Of a stretch of DNA of 7,065 bases, positions 1 to 5,980 are shown piece after piece. Location: positions 1 through 7,065 of the forward strand of contig JAAENB010000178.1 in NCBI GenBank assembly GCA_024224995.1. The letters run 5' to 3'. Source of the DNA: a bacterium (GTDB lineage: Bacteria; Spirochaetota; UBA4802; UBA5550). A model generated the notes under the pieces. That model searched no databases. It was not told the DNA's origin and worked only from the letters and a program-made list of their open reading frames with translations. Within the stretch, counting starts at the first letter, position 1; each line of letters starts with the position of its first letter. A program made the translations under genes and the position numbers.

Positions 1-21
1 AGGCGTTGCACTGCAACGTCT
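1..21. repeat. Short palindrome at window edge
   Basis: CGTTGCA (4-10) and TGCAACG (12-18) form a perfect 7-bp inverted repeat around one base. The match extends to 10 bp arms with one mismatch (3/19). It is cut by the window edge, so its full extent is unknown. It may be part of a dispersed repeat or the 3' end of an upstream gene; no T-run follows, so a terminator is unlikely. Confidence 0.5.
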
Positions 22-181
22 CTCAGAACCAAACCCTTGGCCGGAGCATCTTCGCAAAATAGACCCCGGTATCGACACAGTTTCTTCCGTATTATTTCCC
101 GGCCATCCGGTGTCTGAGCGGAGCCGAAGACCCGGGTCAGCTGCTCTTTACAAAACCTTCTTTAACAGGAAATTCCTATAA
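2..181 (+). other. Unassigned open frame entering from the left edge
   Basis: Reading from base 2 the plus strand stays open for 59 codons to a TAA at 179-181. If coding, it would be the C-terminal tail of an upstream gene. The product contains PNPWPEHLRKIDPGIDTV and then SERSRRPGS, and I recognise no family. The second half translates the hairpin at 107-135, which argues against coding. Part of the minus strand across the same bases is also open. I think this is more likely repeat-bearing intergenic DNA than a gene. The rest of the gap (182-275) is AT-rich leader of the next gene, with a possible -10 (TACAAT, 227-232) but no matching -35. Confidence 0.2.
107..135. repeat. Hairpin repeat with TGAGCGGAGCCGAAG core
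   Basis: CCGGTGTCT (107-115) pairs with AGACCCGG (128-135) with one bulged base (111), enclosing GAGCGGAGCCGA. There is no downstream T-run, so it is not an intrinsic terminator. The core matches the general form TGAGCGnAGnCGAAG that I associate with short dispersed hairpins in many bacterial genomes; that link is from memory. A related core, TGTTTGAGCAACGCGAG, lies on the minus strand inside the repeat near the right edge. Confidence 0.45.
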
Positions 182-275
182 TAAAACAGGCAGCCATTCA
201 AGAAAAAAAATTCTTTACTATTCGCGTACAATATGGTACTAATATTTAACCTTTCTTTCCAGAGAAAATGAGTCG

Positions 276-1676
276 ATGCAGAAAAAATCAAAATCCAAAA
301 CCAGCCTCAGGGAATCCCTGCGCCGGGCAGCGTCCCGGATTCCGGGTATTGGCACGCTGGTACCAACACCGGCAATAGAGCGATATGAACAGGAACCGAT
401 TTTTAACAGCAAATTCTTTTATCGTGAATTGGGCAGGGAAAACAACATAACCCTGGTATTCTGCCACGGCACTGGCGACCTGGGCTCGGATGAATGGGAA
501 GAGGTGTTGCCGGCGCTGGAAAAAGAATATCATATTTTTGCTTTTGATCTGCCCGGGTTTGCCCGGTCGGAAAAGAAAAATAAGCTGTACAACCCGGAGC
601 AGTACTCCTGGTTTATCAAGTGGTTTATTGATACAAAAACAACAGGACCGGTTTACCTGGTGGGCTATTCCATGGGGGGAGCGCTCAGTCTATATTTTGC
701 CGGCACTTTTCCCGGGAGTATAGAACGCCTTATTATTATTGACGCGGCCGGTATACTGCATCGAGCGGCTTTTACCAAAAACGCCTTAACCGGCCAGATA
801 GGAAAGGGGCTCAGCGGCGTGCACAGACTAATCCTGGAAAAGCCCATTCGCATGCTCAAAAAAATGATCCATTCGGCAGTAGAGAACATTGACAGCAATA
901 TGCCTCAGGATATAGACGATGAGTTGAATAGCCGGAGATTTCGGAAAATACTGTTTTCGGGCGATCCCGTACGTATTGCCGCGGCTGCCCTTATCAATAC
1001 GGATTTTAGCGGGATTATAGAAAAGATCCGTGTTCCAACCAGAATTATCTGGGGAGAAAATGATCCCGTTGCCCCGGTTCGTACCGGCAAACTCCTTGCT
1101 CTTTCCATTCCCGATAGTTCTCTTGCCGTAATTTCCGGAGCGGGACACAATCCAATGGCAGGGTCAAAAAAAGCCTTTATCCATTTATTAAAAAAGGCTC
1201 TTGATGGGAAAAAAACTGTTCCGCACCGGAAATTTATCAACCTCTCACCCACTCCCGGAAAACCGGTAATAGAGATACGGGGAAAGCGGAATAAAATCAT
1301 CAGCGGCCAGTATACAGCAATAAGCCTGAAGAATTGTGTAAATGTCACCATACGCGAAGCGGTAATAGGCTCAGTAATAATAGAAAATTCCGGTGTAACC
1401 ATTGAGAACAGCAGTATTGCTTCGGACGGGAATATTGGCATTACAGTCCGGAGATCAAGAGTCCGCATGACCGGGGTCTCCGTTTCCGGGGAGCCTGCTA
1501 TGGTCCTGGATGATTCCCAACTGGATATGGCCGGATGCCGGTTAACAGGAAAAAGCGTGTCAATAAAATCGGAAAAAGAATCAACAATAGTCTCCTCTGT
1601 CTCCCGGGTCAGCAGTGCCAAAAACAGAGGAGCGATTCATGATATTATGAAGTTGAATAAGGGCGATGAGTATTGA
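276..1676 (+). CDS. Alpha/beta hydrolase with C-terminal beta-helix domain
   Basis: A 466-residue cytoplasmic protein: there is no signal peptide, and the N-terminus is basic (MQKKSKSKTSLRESLRR). Residues about 45-310 form an alpha/beta hydrolase of the esterase/lipase/lactonase type. Visible are the HG oxyanion motif (64-65), DLPG (91-94), the nucleophile elbow GYSMGG with Ser132, a helical cap at about 165-245, the acid Asp263 in WGENDP, and His291 in GAGHNPM, so the triad is complete. Residues about 330-445 are different: short strands repeating about every 20 residues with N/S-rich turns (VIIENSGVTIENSSI), as in right-handed parallel beta-helices. Hydrolases of this fold usually end near 270-310 residues, so this is a fusion. 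The substrate cannot be told. The start is the only in-frame ATG before the conserved core, with an in-frame stop at 240-242; the ribosome site is weak (GAGAAAATGAG). No partner gene follows on the same strand in close spacing. Confidence 0.92.
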   Translation: MQKKSKSKTSLRESLRRAASRIPGIGTLVPTPAIERYEQEPIFNSKFFYRELGRENNITLVFCHGTGDLGSDEWEEVLPALEKEYHIFAFDLPGFARSEKKNKLYNPEQYSWFIKWFIDTKTTGPVYLVGYSMGGALSLYFAGTFPGSIERLIIIDAAGILHRAAFTKNALTGQIGKGLSGVHRLILEKPIRMLKKMIHSAVENIDSNMPQDIDDELNSRRFRKILFSGDPVRIAAAALINTDFSGIIEKIRVPTRIIWGENDPVAPVRTGKLLALSIPDSSLAVISGAGHNPMAGSKKAFIHLLKKALDGKKTVPHRKFINLSPTPGKPVIEIRGKRNKIISGQYTAISLKNCVNVTIREAVIGSVIIENSGVTIENSSIASDGNIGITVRRSRVRMTGVSVSGEPAMVLDDSQLDMAGCRLTGKSVSIKSEKESTIVSSVSRVSSAKNRGAIHDIMKLNKGDEY

Positions 1677-1732
1677 AGAAAATGAGAGCGATGCGGACTT
1701 TGCTGAAAAAGATCCGGTAGAATAAGATCCTG

Positions 1733-1752
1733 TGCGGCGCGAAAGCGTCGCA
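1733..1752 (+). other. GAAA-tetraloop hairpin after the hydrolase gene
   Basis: TGCGGCGC and GCGTCGCA form an 8-bp stem (one G-U pair) closed by a GAAA loop, 57 bases past the hydrolase stop. It is followed by GC and eight A residues, not T residues, so it is not a canonical intrinsic terminator on the plus strand. On the minus strand the T-run precedes the stem. It may protect the 3' end of the hydrolase mRNA or be a worn repeat. Confidence 0.4.
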
Positions 1753-1764
1753 GCAAAAAAAACA

Positions 1765-1794
1765 TTGACATCTACCCCTATTTAATAATATTTT
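1765..1794 (+). promoter_or_regulatory. Candidate sigma70-type promoter for the Uma2 gene
   Basis: A consensus -35 box TTGACA lies at 1765-1770. The best -10 candidates are TATTTT (1789-1794, 18-base spacer) or TAATAT (1786-1791, 15-base spacer). Both fall inside the left arm of the AT-rich inverted repeat, so promoter and repeat overlap. Transcription would start in the repeat and the transcript would carry part or all of the hairpin ahead of the Uma2 start. Confidence 0.45.
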
Positions 1795-1841
1795 CTATAA
1801 TAATACTTTTAATATAAGTATTATTATAGAAAATATTATTA
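1783..1841. repeat. Perfect 26-bp AT-rich inverted repeat
   Basis: The arms 1783-1808 and 1816-1841 are exact reverse complements around a 7-base loop (TTAATAT). Apart from one C or G every ten or so bases the arms are all A and T. It ends 23 bases before the Uma2 ATG. Possibilities are a small non-autonomous element, an operator or a 5' UTR hairpin controlling the Uma2 gene. No target-site duplication is evident. Confidence 0.9.
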
Positions 1842-1864
1842 CTGTAACCAAATGAGGAACATAA

Positions 1865-2455
1865 ATGCCGTTACCAGCAACAGAAGAGAAATATACCTAC
1901 ACCGACTACCTGACCTGGCCCGATTCCGAACGCTGGGAACTCATCAATGGTATTGCCTACAATATGACGCCGACTCCTTTACGGGAACACCAGGATATTT
2001 CTCTTGAACTTGAGGACCGGATTCGGGAATTTTTCAGAGGTAAAAAATGCAAGATGTATCATGCTCCTTTTGACGTCCGCTTCCTCGAGCCGTCACAAAA
2101 GGGAAAAAAAGAGTATAAGGATGATGATATCATATCAGTGGTTCAGCCCGATATCCTGGTTGTTTTTGATCAAAAAAAACTTGATAAGAGGGGCTGTATT
2201 GGCGCGCCCGATCTGATTATCGAAATACACTCACCTTCAACGGTTCAAAAAGATAAAATTGATAAATTTGATCTTTATGAACAGCATGGCGTAAAAGAAT
2301 ACTGGCTCGTTCATCCCGATGATAGAACCGTAACGCTGTTTAAACTGGAGAAAAACAAAAAATACGGCAGACCGCTTATTTTCACCGATAAAGACACAAT
2401 CTCCTCAACTATTTTCAAGGAGCTTTCCATTGACCTGAAAGCTGTTTTTCAATAA
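1865..2455 (+). CDS. Uma2 family (DUF820) PD-(D/E)xK nuclease-fold protein
   Basis: A 196-residue soluble protein of normal length for Uma2/DUF820, whose members have a restriction-endonuclease-like fold and poorly known roles. The family signature is clear: WELINGI with Glu25, H42, QPDILVV with Asp96, then APDLIIEIHSPST with Asp116 and Glu120, and the closing segment LYEQHGVKEYWLVHPDDRTV (about 137-156). The second acidic residue and the spacing fit the PD-(D/E)xK metal site. The usual lysine after the Glu-x position is His122 here, so a migrated lysine (Lys130 or Lys134) may serve; that is inference. The start is well supported by GAGGA (1854-1858), 6 bases before the ATG. It stands alone on its strand behind the AT-rich inverted repeat and converges with the minus-strand genes. 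Such genes are often multicopy and may be mobile-associated; I see no transposase or toxin partner. Confidence 0.92.
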   Translation: MPLPATEEKYTYTDYLTWPDSERWELINGIAYNMTPTPLREHQDISLELEDRIREFFRGKKCKMYHAPFDVRFLEPSQKGKKEYKDDDIISVVQPDILVVFDQKKLDKRGCIGAPDLIIEIHSPSTVQKDKIDKFDLYEQHGVKEYWLVHPDDRTVTLFKLEKNKKYGRPLIFTDKDTISSTIFKELSIDLKAVFQ

Positions 2456-2481
2456 TCGATAAAATTATTCCAAAGATCTTT

Positions 2482-2496
2482 CCGCAAGTTGTGCGG
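2482..2496. terminator. Weak candidate terminator between convergent genes
   Basis: CCGCA (2482-2486) and TGCGG (2492-2496) form a 5-bp stem with a 5-base loop in the 61-base gap between the Uma2 stop and the phosphatase stop. On the plus strand the tail is GTTT and on the minus strand AAAGATCTTT, both poor. A second, all-AT inverted repeat (AATAAT/ATTATT, 2451-2456 and 2464-2469) overlaps the Uma2 stop. Position between convergent genes is the main reason to suspect termination here. Confidence 0.3.
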
Positions 2497-2516
2497 GTTT
2501 AACACTATTTGGTACC

Positions 2517-3308
2517 TTACTCCCTGAGCATTTCCGTAACAATCCTGTCTTTTTCCTTGCGGGAGAGGTGTCCCCGGTTCGTAAACAAAATCCGTTCCCA
2601 GGCACCGTAAATGGGATTGGGCAGTACAATGAAGCGGCTGCCGAATTGGTTCCTGTGTTTGTCGGTTTCGGAAAAGCGTTCTTCAATTGATTTGGTTTCA
2701 AAAACATTGGAAAAGTCATTGAGGTTGTCCCCCACGAGCAGGGCGATATAATGTGTTTCCCCGATGGAGTCAAACCGCCCTTGTTTGCTTGAAGGCCCGG
2801 TTTTTAAGATTAAGTGGTCTTTTTGTGCCTGGGGAAATTTCAGTTTGATAAGGTTTTTTATGGTAACTTCTTCCAGGACCTGTTTCCTGTTGGAAAGATA
2901 AAAGACATCGAATCCTTTTGAAACAGCGTAGTCCAGAAAGTCTTTTGCACCGGGAACCTCTCTGGCTACGGCCCGGCTGCACCAGTCGTCCCATCCCCGG
3001 GGATAATTCCACCCGTCAGTGACCGACCTGGCCTGGTACCCGGTTGTGAGTAGAACGGTCTCGTCCAGATCAACAACAACAGCCCTTTTTTTCAAGCGCT
3101 TCACCGCAGCTTCCCGGTCTATCATCATTTTACCCAGGTTAAACGCCTGGTAGGTAAGAGCCCGGTATTCAGCTGATTTTTCCAGCCACGCGATACTCAT
3201 AAGCAAGGATTTATTTGATGATTTGTTTGATGATTTGTTTCCACACCCCGTAAAGACCATAAGGGCGCAAGCGGCTGAGAGGATAGAGGTTTGTAATGGT
3301 GTTTTCAT
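2517..3308 (-). CDS. Lipoprotein acid phosphatase, 5'-nucleotidase e(P4) family
   Basis: A 263-residue HAD-superfamily phosphatase of the class B acid phosphatase group. A lipoprotein signal leads to the lipobox FTGC, with Cys22 as the acylated residue, so the enzyme is probably membrane-anchored on the outer side of the inner membrane or on the outer membrane. HAD motif I is VVVDLDETVL (Asp80 nucleophile, Asp82 acid/base). WDDWC follows (106-110), then motif II YLSNR (137-141), a likely motif III lysine in GPSSKQGR (Lys175), motif IV GDNLNDF (193-199), and LPNPIYGAWE (229-238), which is typical of e(P4). Haemophilus e(P4) (hel/ompP4) dephosphorylates nucleotides and NMN for NAD uptake; phosphomonoesterase activity is expected here, but the substrate is not known. 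The lipid anchor is joined by a KSSN tandem linker. The start overlaps the kinase stop in ATGA, with AGGAG 4-5 bases upstream, so translational coupling is likely. Confidence 0.88.
   Translation of the reverse strand: MKTPLQTSILSAACALMVFTGCGNKSSNKSSNKSLLMSIAWLEKSAEYRALTYQAFNLGKMMIDREAAVKRLKKRAVVVDLDETVLLTTGYQARSVTDGWNYPRGWDDWCSRAVAREVPGAKDFLDYAVSKGFDVFYLSNRKQVLEEVTIKNLIKLKFPQAQKDHLILKTGPSSKQGRFDSIGETHYIALLVGDNLNDFSNVFETKSIEERFSETDKHRNQFGSRFIVLPNPIYGAWERILFTNRGHLSRKEKDRIVTEMLRE
3205..3240 (-). repeat. 12-bp in-frame tandem repeat in the lipoprotein linker
   Basis: Two exact copies of GATGATTTGTTT (3217-3228 and 3229-3240, plus-strand reading) are preceded by a diverged third copy (3205-3216). 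They encode NKSSNKSSNKS just after the lipidated cysteine. Because the unit is 12 bases, copy changes would alter linker length without breaking the frame. Confidence 0.85.
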
Positions 3309-5062
3309 GCTTCTCCTTCTGTTATTATATGCGCCCTGGATACGACTTTCCTGATGATCAATTCAAGGCTGCTTATATTTATCGGTTTTGAAACATAGTC
3401 GTTCATTCCCGCTTTTAAGCATTCTTCTTTTACCTCAATGGTCGCGTGCGCTGTCATTGCGATAATGGGGATTGAAGCCTGTTTTTCTCCGGCCTCTCCC
3501 TGACGGATCTTTATTGCAGCTTCCAGCCCGTCCATTTTCGGCATTTCAATATCCATAAGTATGAGATCGAAATGCTTATGGGCCACGGTTTCCAGTACTT
3601 CTATTCCGTTTGTCACGTTTTCGGCCTGGTGGTTTAACTTGCCCAGCGTAATGAGTGCCAGCCTGGCATTTACTGCATTGTCTTCCGCCACCAATATCCT
3701 GAGAGGCTGGTTTTGCTCTTCCCGCAGTTCCGGTATTTCATTTTTAGCCGGATCGGGTTTTTCGCTGTGCTGCAAATAAACATTAAATGAAAACGTGCTT
3801 CCCTGTCCCGGTTTACTGCTTACCCGGATCTCTCCGCCCATGAGTTCAATAAGCTGCTTGCTTATGGCAAGTCCCAGCCCGGTACCCCCGATCTTCCGTA
3901 CATAGGAGGTGTCTACCTGGCTAAAGCTGTCAAAGATACTTTCAAGTTTTTCTTCCGGGATGCCCACCCCCGTATCCTCAATTGAAAAAAGAATTGGGAT
4001 CATATTCTCGCTTTGTGATTGGAGCCGCTTGCCCGGTCTTTCATCTTCCGTGTATTTTTCCACGGAAATGGTTATTCCTTTCTCTTCAGTGAATTTAATC
4101 GCGTTCGCAACCAGGTTTATTATTATTTGCCGCAGCCTTCCTTCATCACCATTGACATACTGGGGAACATCTTTTCCTATGTCCAGAATTAAATACAATC
4201 CCTTTTTACCTGCCTGAACATTCAGTGTTGTTACAATGGACTGAAGAGCTACTTTGAGGTCGAAACTTTCTTGTTCGAGATTTACTTTACCTGCTTCGAT
4301 TTTTGAAAAATCGAGAATGTCGTTAATGAGCTTAAGCAAATGGTTGGCCGAATCTTTTATGGTTATGAGATACTCTAATTGTTCCGCTTCCAGGCTTGTT
4401 AATAGTGTTAAGTCGGTCATCCCGATAATTGCGTTCATTGGAGTTCGTATTTCATGGCTCATGTTTGCCAGGAAGGCGCTTTTTGCCCGTGTCGATAATT
4501 CGGCCATATCTTTGGCCTGGTAAAGCTCCTGTTCCATCTGCTTCCGCTCGGTAATATCAAAGATCGTTCCGTCTACCCAGAGGGGAATTCCGTCATCTCC
4601 TGAAAATGCCTGTCCGTTTTCCGCGACCCAGCGTTCATTGTTGCTGGCATCTATAATCCGGTATTCAAGAAGAAAATGGTTTCCTTCTTCCAGCTTTTGC
4701 ATCCTGGTGCTGTTTACATACTCCCTGTCATCGGGGTGTATGATACCGGGATAGGTGCGGAGGGGAAGTTTTACAAAGTCCGATGCCGGGTAGCCCGAGA
4801 GATGCTCCATGGCATCGCTCATGAAATACATTGTCCAATCGGCGTCAAAGGCCGATTGGTAAATAACACCGGGAATATTTGATATTAAATTCTTGAATTT
4901 ATCCTTACTGAGCCGCAGCGCGTCTTCCATCCATTTATGATCATCGACTTTTTTTCGCAGCTCCGTAATAGTCGCTATAATTTCCTTCTGAACCTCCAAC
5001 CGGTCCTTGAGATCTTCAATGACCGATATAAGCTCCTCTTTTGTTTTATCCCGGTAATTCAT
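3305..5062 (-). CDS. Hybrid sensor histidine kinase, PAS-HisKA-HATPase-REC
   Basis: A 585-residue kinase with no membrane segment, so a cytoplasmic sensor. Order: coiled coil (about 5-50), a PAS domain of the PAS_3/PAC type (about 53-173, ending FDITERK), then HisKA with His203 in [14 protein letters not shown]. HATPase_c follows with the N box (Asn320 in LVANAIKF), G1 (DTGVGI, 363-368) and G2 (GGTGLGLAI, 392-400). The C-terminal receiver (about 454-575) has Glu460/Asp461, phosphoacceptor Asp504 in LMDIEMP, Thr537 and Lys559. All catalytic residues are present, so phosphate should pass from His203 to Asp504 and on to an HPt protein or separate regulator, neither of which is in the window. The PAS ligand is unknown. 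It lies 50 bases after the flagellin-like gene and overlaps the phosphatase start by 4 bases. There is no Shine-Dalgarno before its ATG; see the promoter entry. Confidence 0.97.
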   Translation of the reverse strand: MNYRDKTKEELISVIEDLKDRLEVQKEIIATITELRKKVDDHKWMEDALRLSKDKFKNLISNIPGVIYQSAFDADWTMYFMSDAMEHLSGYPASDFVKLPLRTYPGIIHPDDREYVNSTRMQKLEEGNHFLLEYRIIDASNNERWVAENGQAFSGDDGIPLWVDGTIFDITERKQMEQELYQAKDMAELSTRAKSAFLANMSHEIRTPMNAIIGMTDLTLLTSLEAEQLEYLITIKDSANHLLKLINDILDFSKIEAGKVNLEQESFDLKVALQSIVTTLNVQAGKKGLYLILDIGKDVPQYVNGDEGRLRQIIINLVANAIKFTEEKGITISVEKYTEDERPGKRLQSQSENMIPILFSIEDTGVGIPEEKLESIFDSFSQVDTSYVRKIGGTGLGLAISKQLIELMGGEIRVSSKPGQGSTFSFNVYLQHSEKPDPAKNEIPELREEQNQPLRILVAEDNAVNARLALITLGKLNHQAENVTNGIEVLETVAHKHFDLILMDIEMPKMDGLEAAIKIRQGEAGEKQASIPIIAMTAHATIEVKEECLKAGMNDYVSKPINISSLELIIRKVVSRAHIITEGEA

Positions 5063-5068
5063 TCTTAT

Positions 5069-5096
5069 ATTTTACAGGATCGATAATTTTTATCAA
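5069..5096 (-). promoter_or_regulatory. Candidate promoter giving a near-leaderless kinase mRNA
   Basis: On the minus strand TTGATA (5096-5091) and TAAAAT (5074-5069) are separated by 16 bases, a good match to a sigma70-type promoter. Transcription would begin about 7 bases past the -10, that is at or next to the kinase ATG. The kinase gene also lacks a recognisable ribosome site, which fits a leaderless transcript. It would allow the kinase and phosphatase to be made without the two upstream genes. Confidence 0.4.
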
Positions 5097-5112
5097 GGAA
5101 TTTTTGTTTCTA

Positions 5113-5916
5113 TTATTTCGATTTCATAAGCATTCCGTGCTGGCTCTTTAACAGAACATTATTCTTCATAAGATTGGATATTCCTTCTGCCATATCCATG
5201 TCCCTGATTGTGCTTTCCGCCTGCTGAAGATTGAGATAGTGATAACTTTTTCCCTTGATCCGGAATGTTAAAATATTTGATTTCACTCCCTGAACGATCC
5301 GTTTCTTTTGAAGTTTTTTCATCGCCTCATCGACAATTCCAATGGATTTATAGAGGTTGCGGACTACGTCGACCCTGTTCAGCCCCAGTTTTGCTGTTGT
5401 TAGTTCGGGAATTACCTGCTTGGTGTTGAATTGTGAAAAGCGGGCGTTCATATCGATCTGGCGCAGGAGCTGGTTAATTTCCGACTGGTTATATCCCCGG
5501 TCTTCCGCGGTGAGAATCCCACTGGAAGAGCGGAGTATGAGCAGGCGGATTCTCTTGAGCAGTTCATGGTCCTGTGCGATTGCCGACTCCACATAATGAT
5601 GAAGGTTTCTCATATTCGCGTCGTTCATGGACTCCTGCCGCAGCTGCTGCAGCAGCTTTTCCATCTTCTCCGCTACAGCCAGGCCAGCGGGATCGTCTGC
5701 CGCGCTGTTGATCCTTTTGGCAGAAGAGAGCCTGGACATGGCTTTATTGAGATTCCATTGAGTGAGTTTACTCTGGTGAAGTATAAACTGCTTGTTTCCC
5801 CTGTTGTATATGAAAAAATTAGACCCATTGGGCCTGAATAAACTGTCCTGGGCTAAAAGTGTTCCCGACAGAAGCAGTATTGTTATTGGAATGCAGATAT
5901 AGTGTAAAAATCTCAT
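5113..5916 (-). CDS. Sec-exported flagellin-like protein
   Basis: A 267-residue protein with a signal peptide (MRFLHYICIPITILLLSGTL) and probable signal peptidase cut after Ala22; Cys8 is not in a lipobox. After a short linker, residues about 34-170 match the flagellin N-terminal D0/D1 region: LSSAKRINSAADDPAGLAV (63-81), KRIRLLI (121-127) and TAEDRGYNQSEINQL (136-150). Residues about 192-265 match the C-terminal D1/D0 region: SIGIVDEAMKKL, then LQQAESTIRDMDMAE (230-244). From my recollection of spirochaete FlaB the match is nearly residue for residue, but most of the central segment (about 60 residues reduced to about 20) and the last 11 or so residues are missing. True flagellins have no signal peptide, so this paralogue should be periplasmic, where spirochaete flagella lie. 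FlaA also has a signal peptide but is not flagellin-like. A strong ribosome site (AAGGAGGT) fixes the start. It follows the patatin gene by 64 bases. Confidence 0.85.
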   Translation of the reverse strand: MRFLHYICIPITILLLSGTLLAQDSLFRPNGSNFFIYNRGNKQFILHQSKLTQWNLNKAMSRLSSAKRINSAADDPAGLAVAEKMEKLLQQLRQESMNDANMRNLHHYVESAIAQDHELLKRIRLLILRSSSGILTAEDRGYNQSEINQLLRQIDMNARFSQFNTKQVIPELTTAKLGLNRVDVVRNLYKSIGIVDEAMKKLQKKRIVQGVKSNILTFRIKGKSYHYLNLQQAESTIRDMDMAEGISNLMKNNVLLKSQHGMLMKSK

Positions 5917-5922
5917 TTTTCG

Positions 5923-5930
5923 ACCTCCTT
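5923..5930 (-). promoter_or_regulatory. Strong Shine-Dalgarno of the flagellin-like gene
   Basis: AAGGAGGT read on the minus strand sits 6 bases before the ATG at 5916. It is the strongest ribosome site in the window, suggests high translation, and supports the start that includes the signal peptide. Confidence 0.85.
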
Positions 5931-5940
5931 TTCATCCTGA

Positions 5941-5969
5941 TATTATATCCGTATAATACCTTTTATCAT
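5941..5969 (-). promoter_or_regulatory. Candidate promoter with overlapping palindrome
   Basis: On the minus strand TATAAT (5947-5942) is a consensus -10, with ATGATA (5969-5964) as a 4/6 -35 at 16 bases. The -10 lies inside a perfect palindrome, TATTATA-TCCG-TATAATA (5941-5958), which could be an operator or simply AT-rich coincidence. A transcript would start near 5935, a short leader carrying the AAGGAGGT. I found no sigma28-type flagellar promoter here. Confidence 0.35.
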
Positions 5970-5980
5970 AATAAAATATA

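Noticed and set aside
1..180. Minus-strand open frame across the left edge
   Set aside because: It runs over palindromic sequence, shows no family motif, and the opposite strand is equally open, as expected of repeat DNA.
905..1621. 238-codon open frame on the minus strand opposite the hydrolase gene
   Set aside because: It is antisense to a gene with a full catalytic motif set, its product shows no family motif, and no ribosome site supports it.
1666..1725. Small 19-codon frame MSIEENESDADFAEKDPVE overlapping the hydrolase stop
   Set aside because: The ATG has only a poor, close AAGGG upstream, the product is short and unrecognised, and an acidic run this short can arise by chance.
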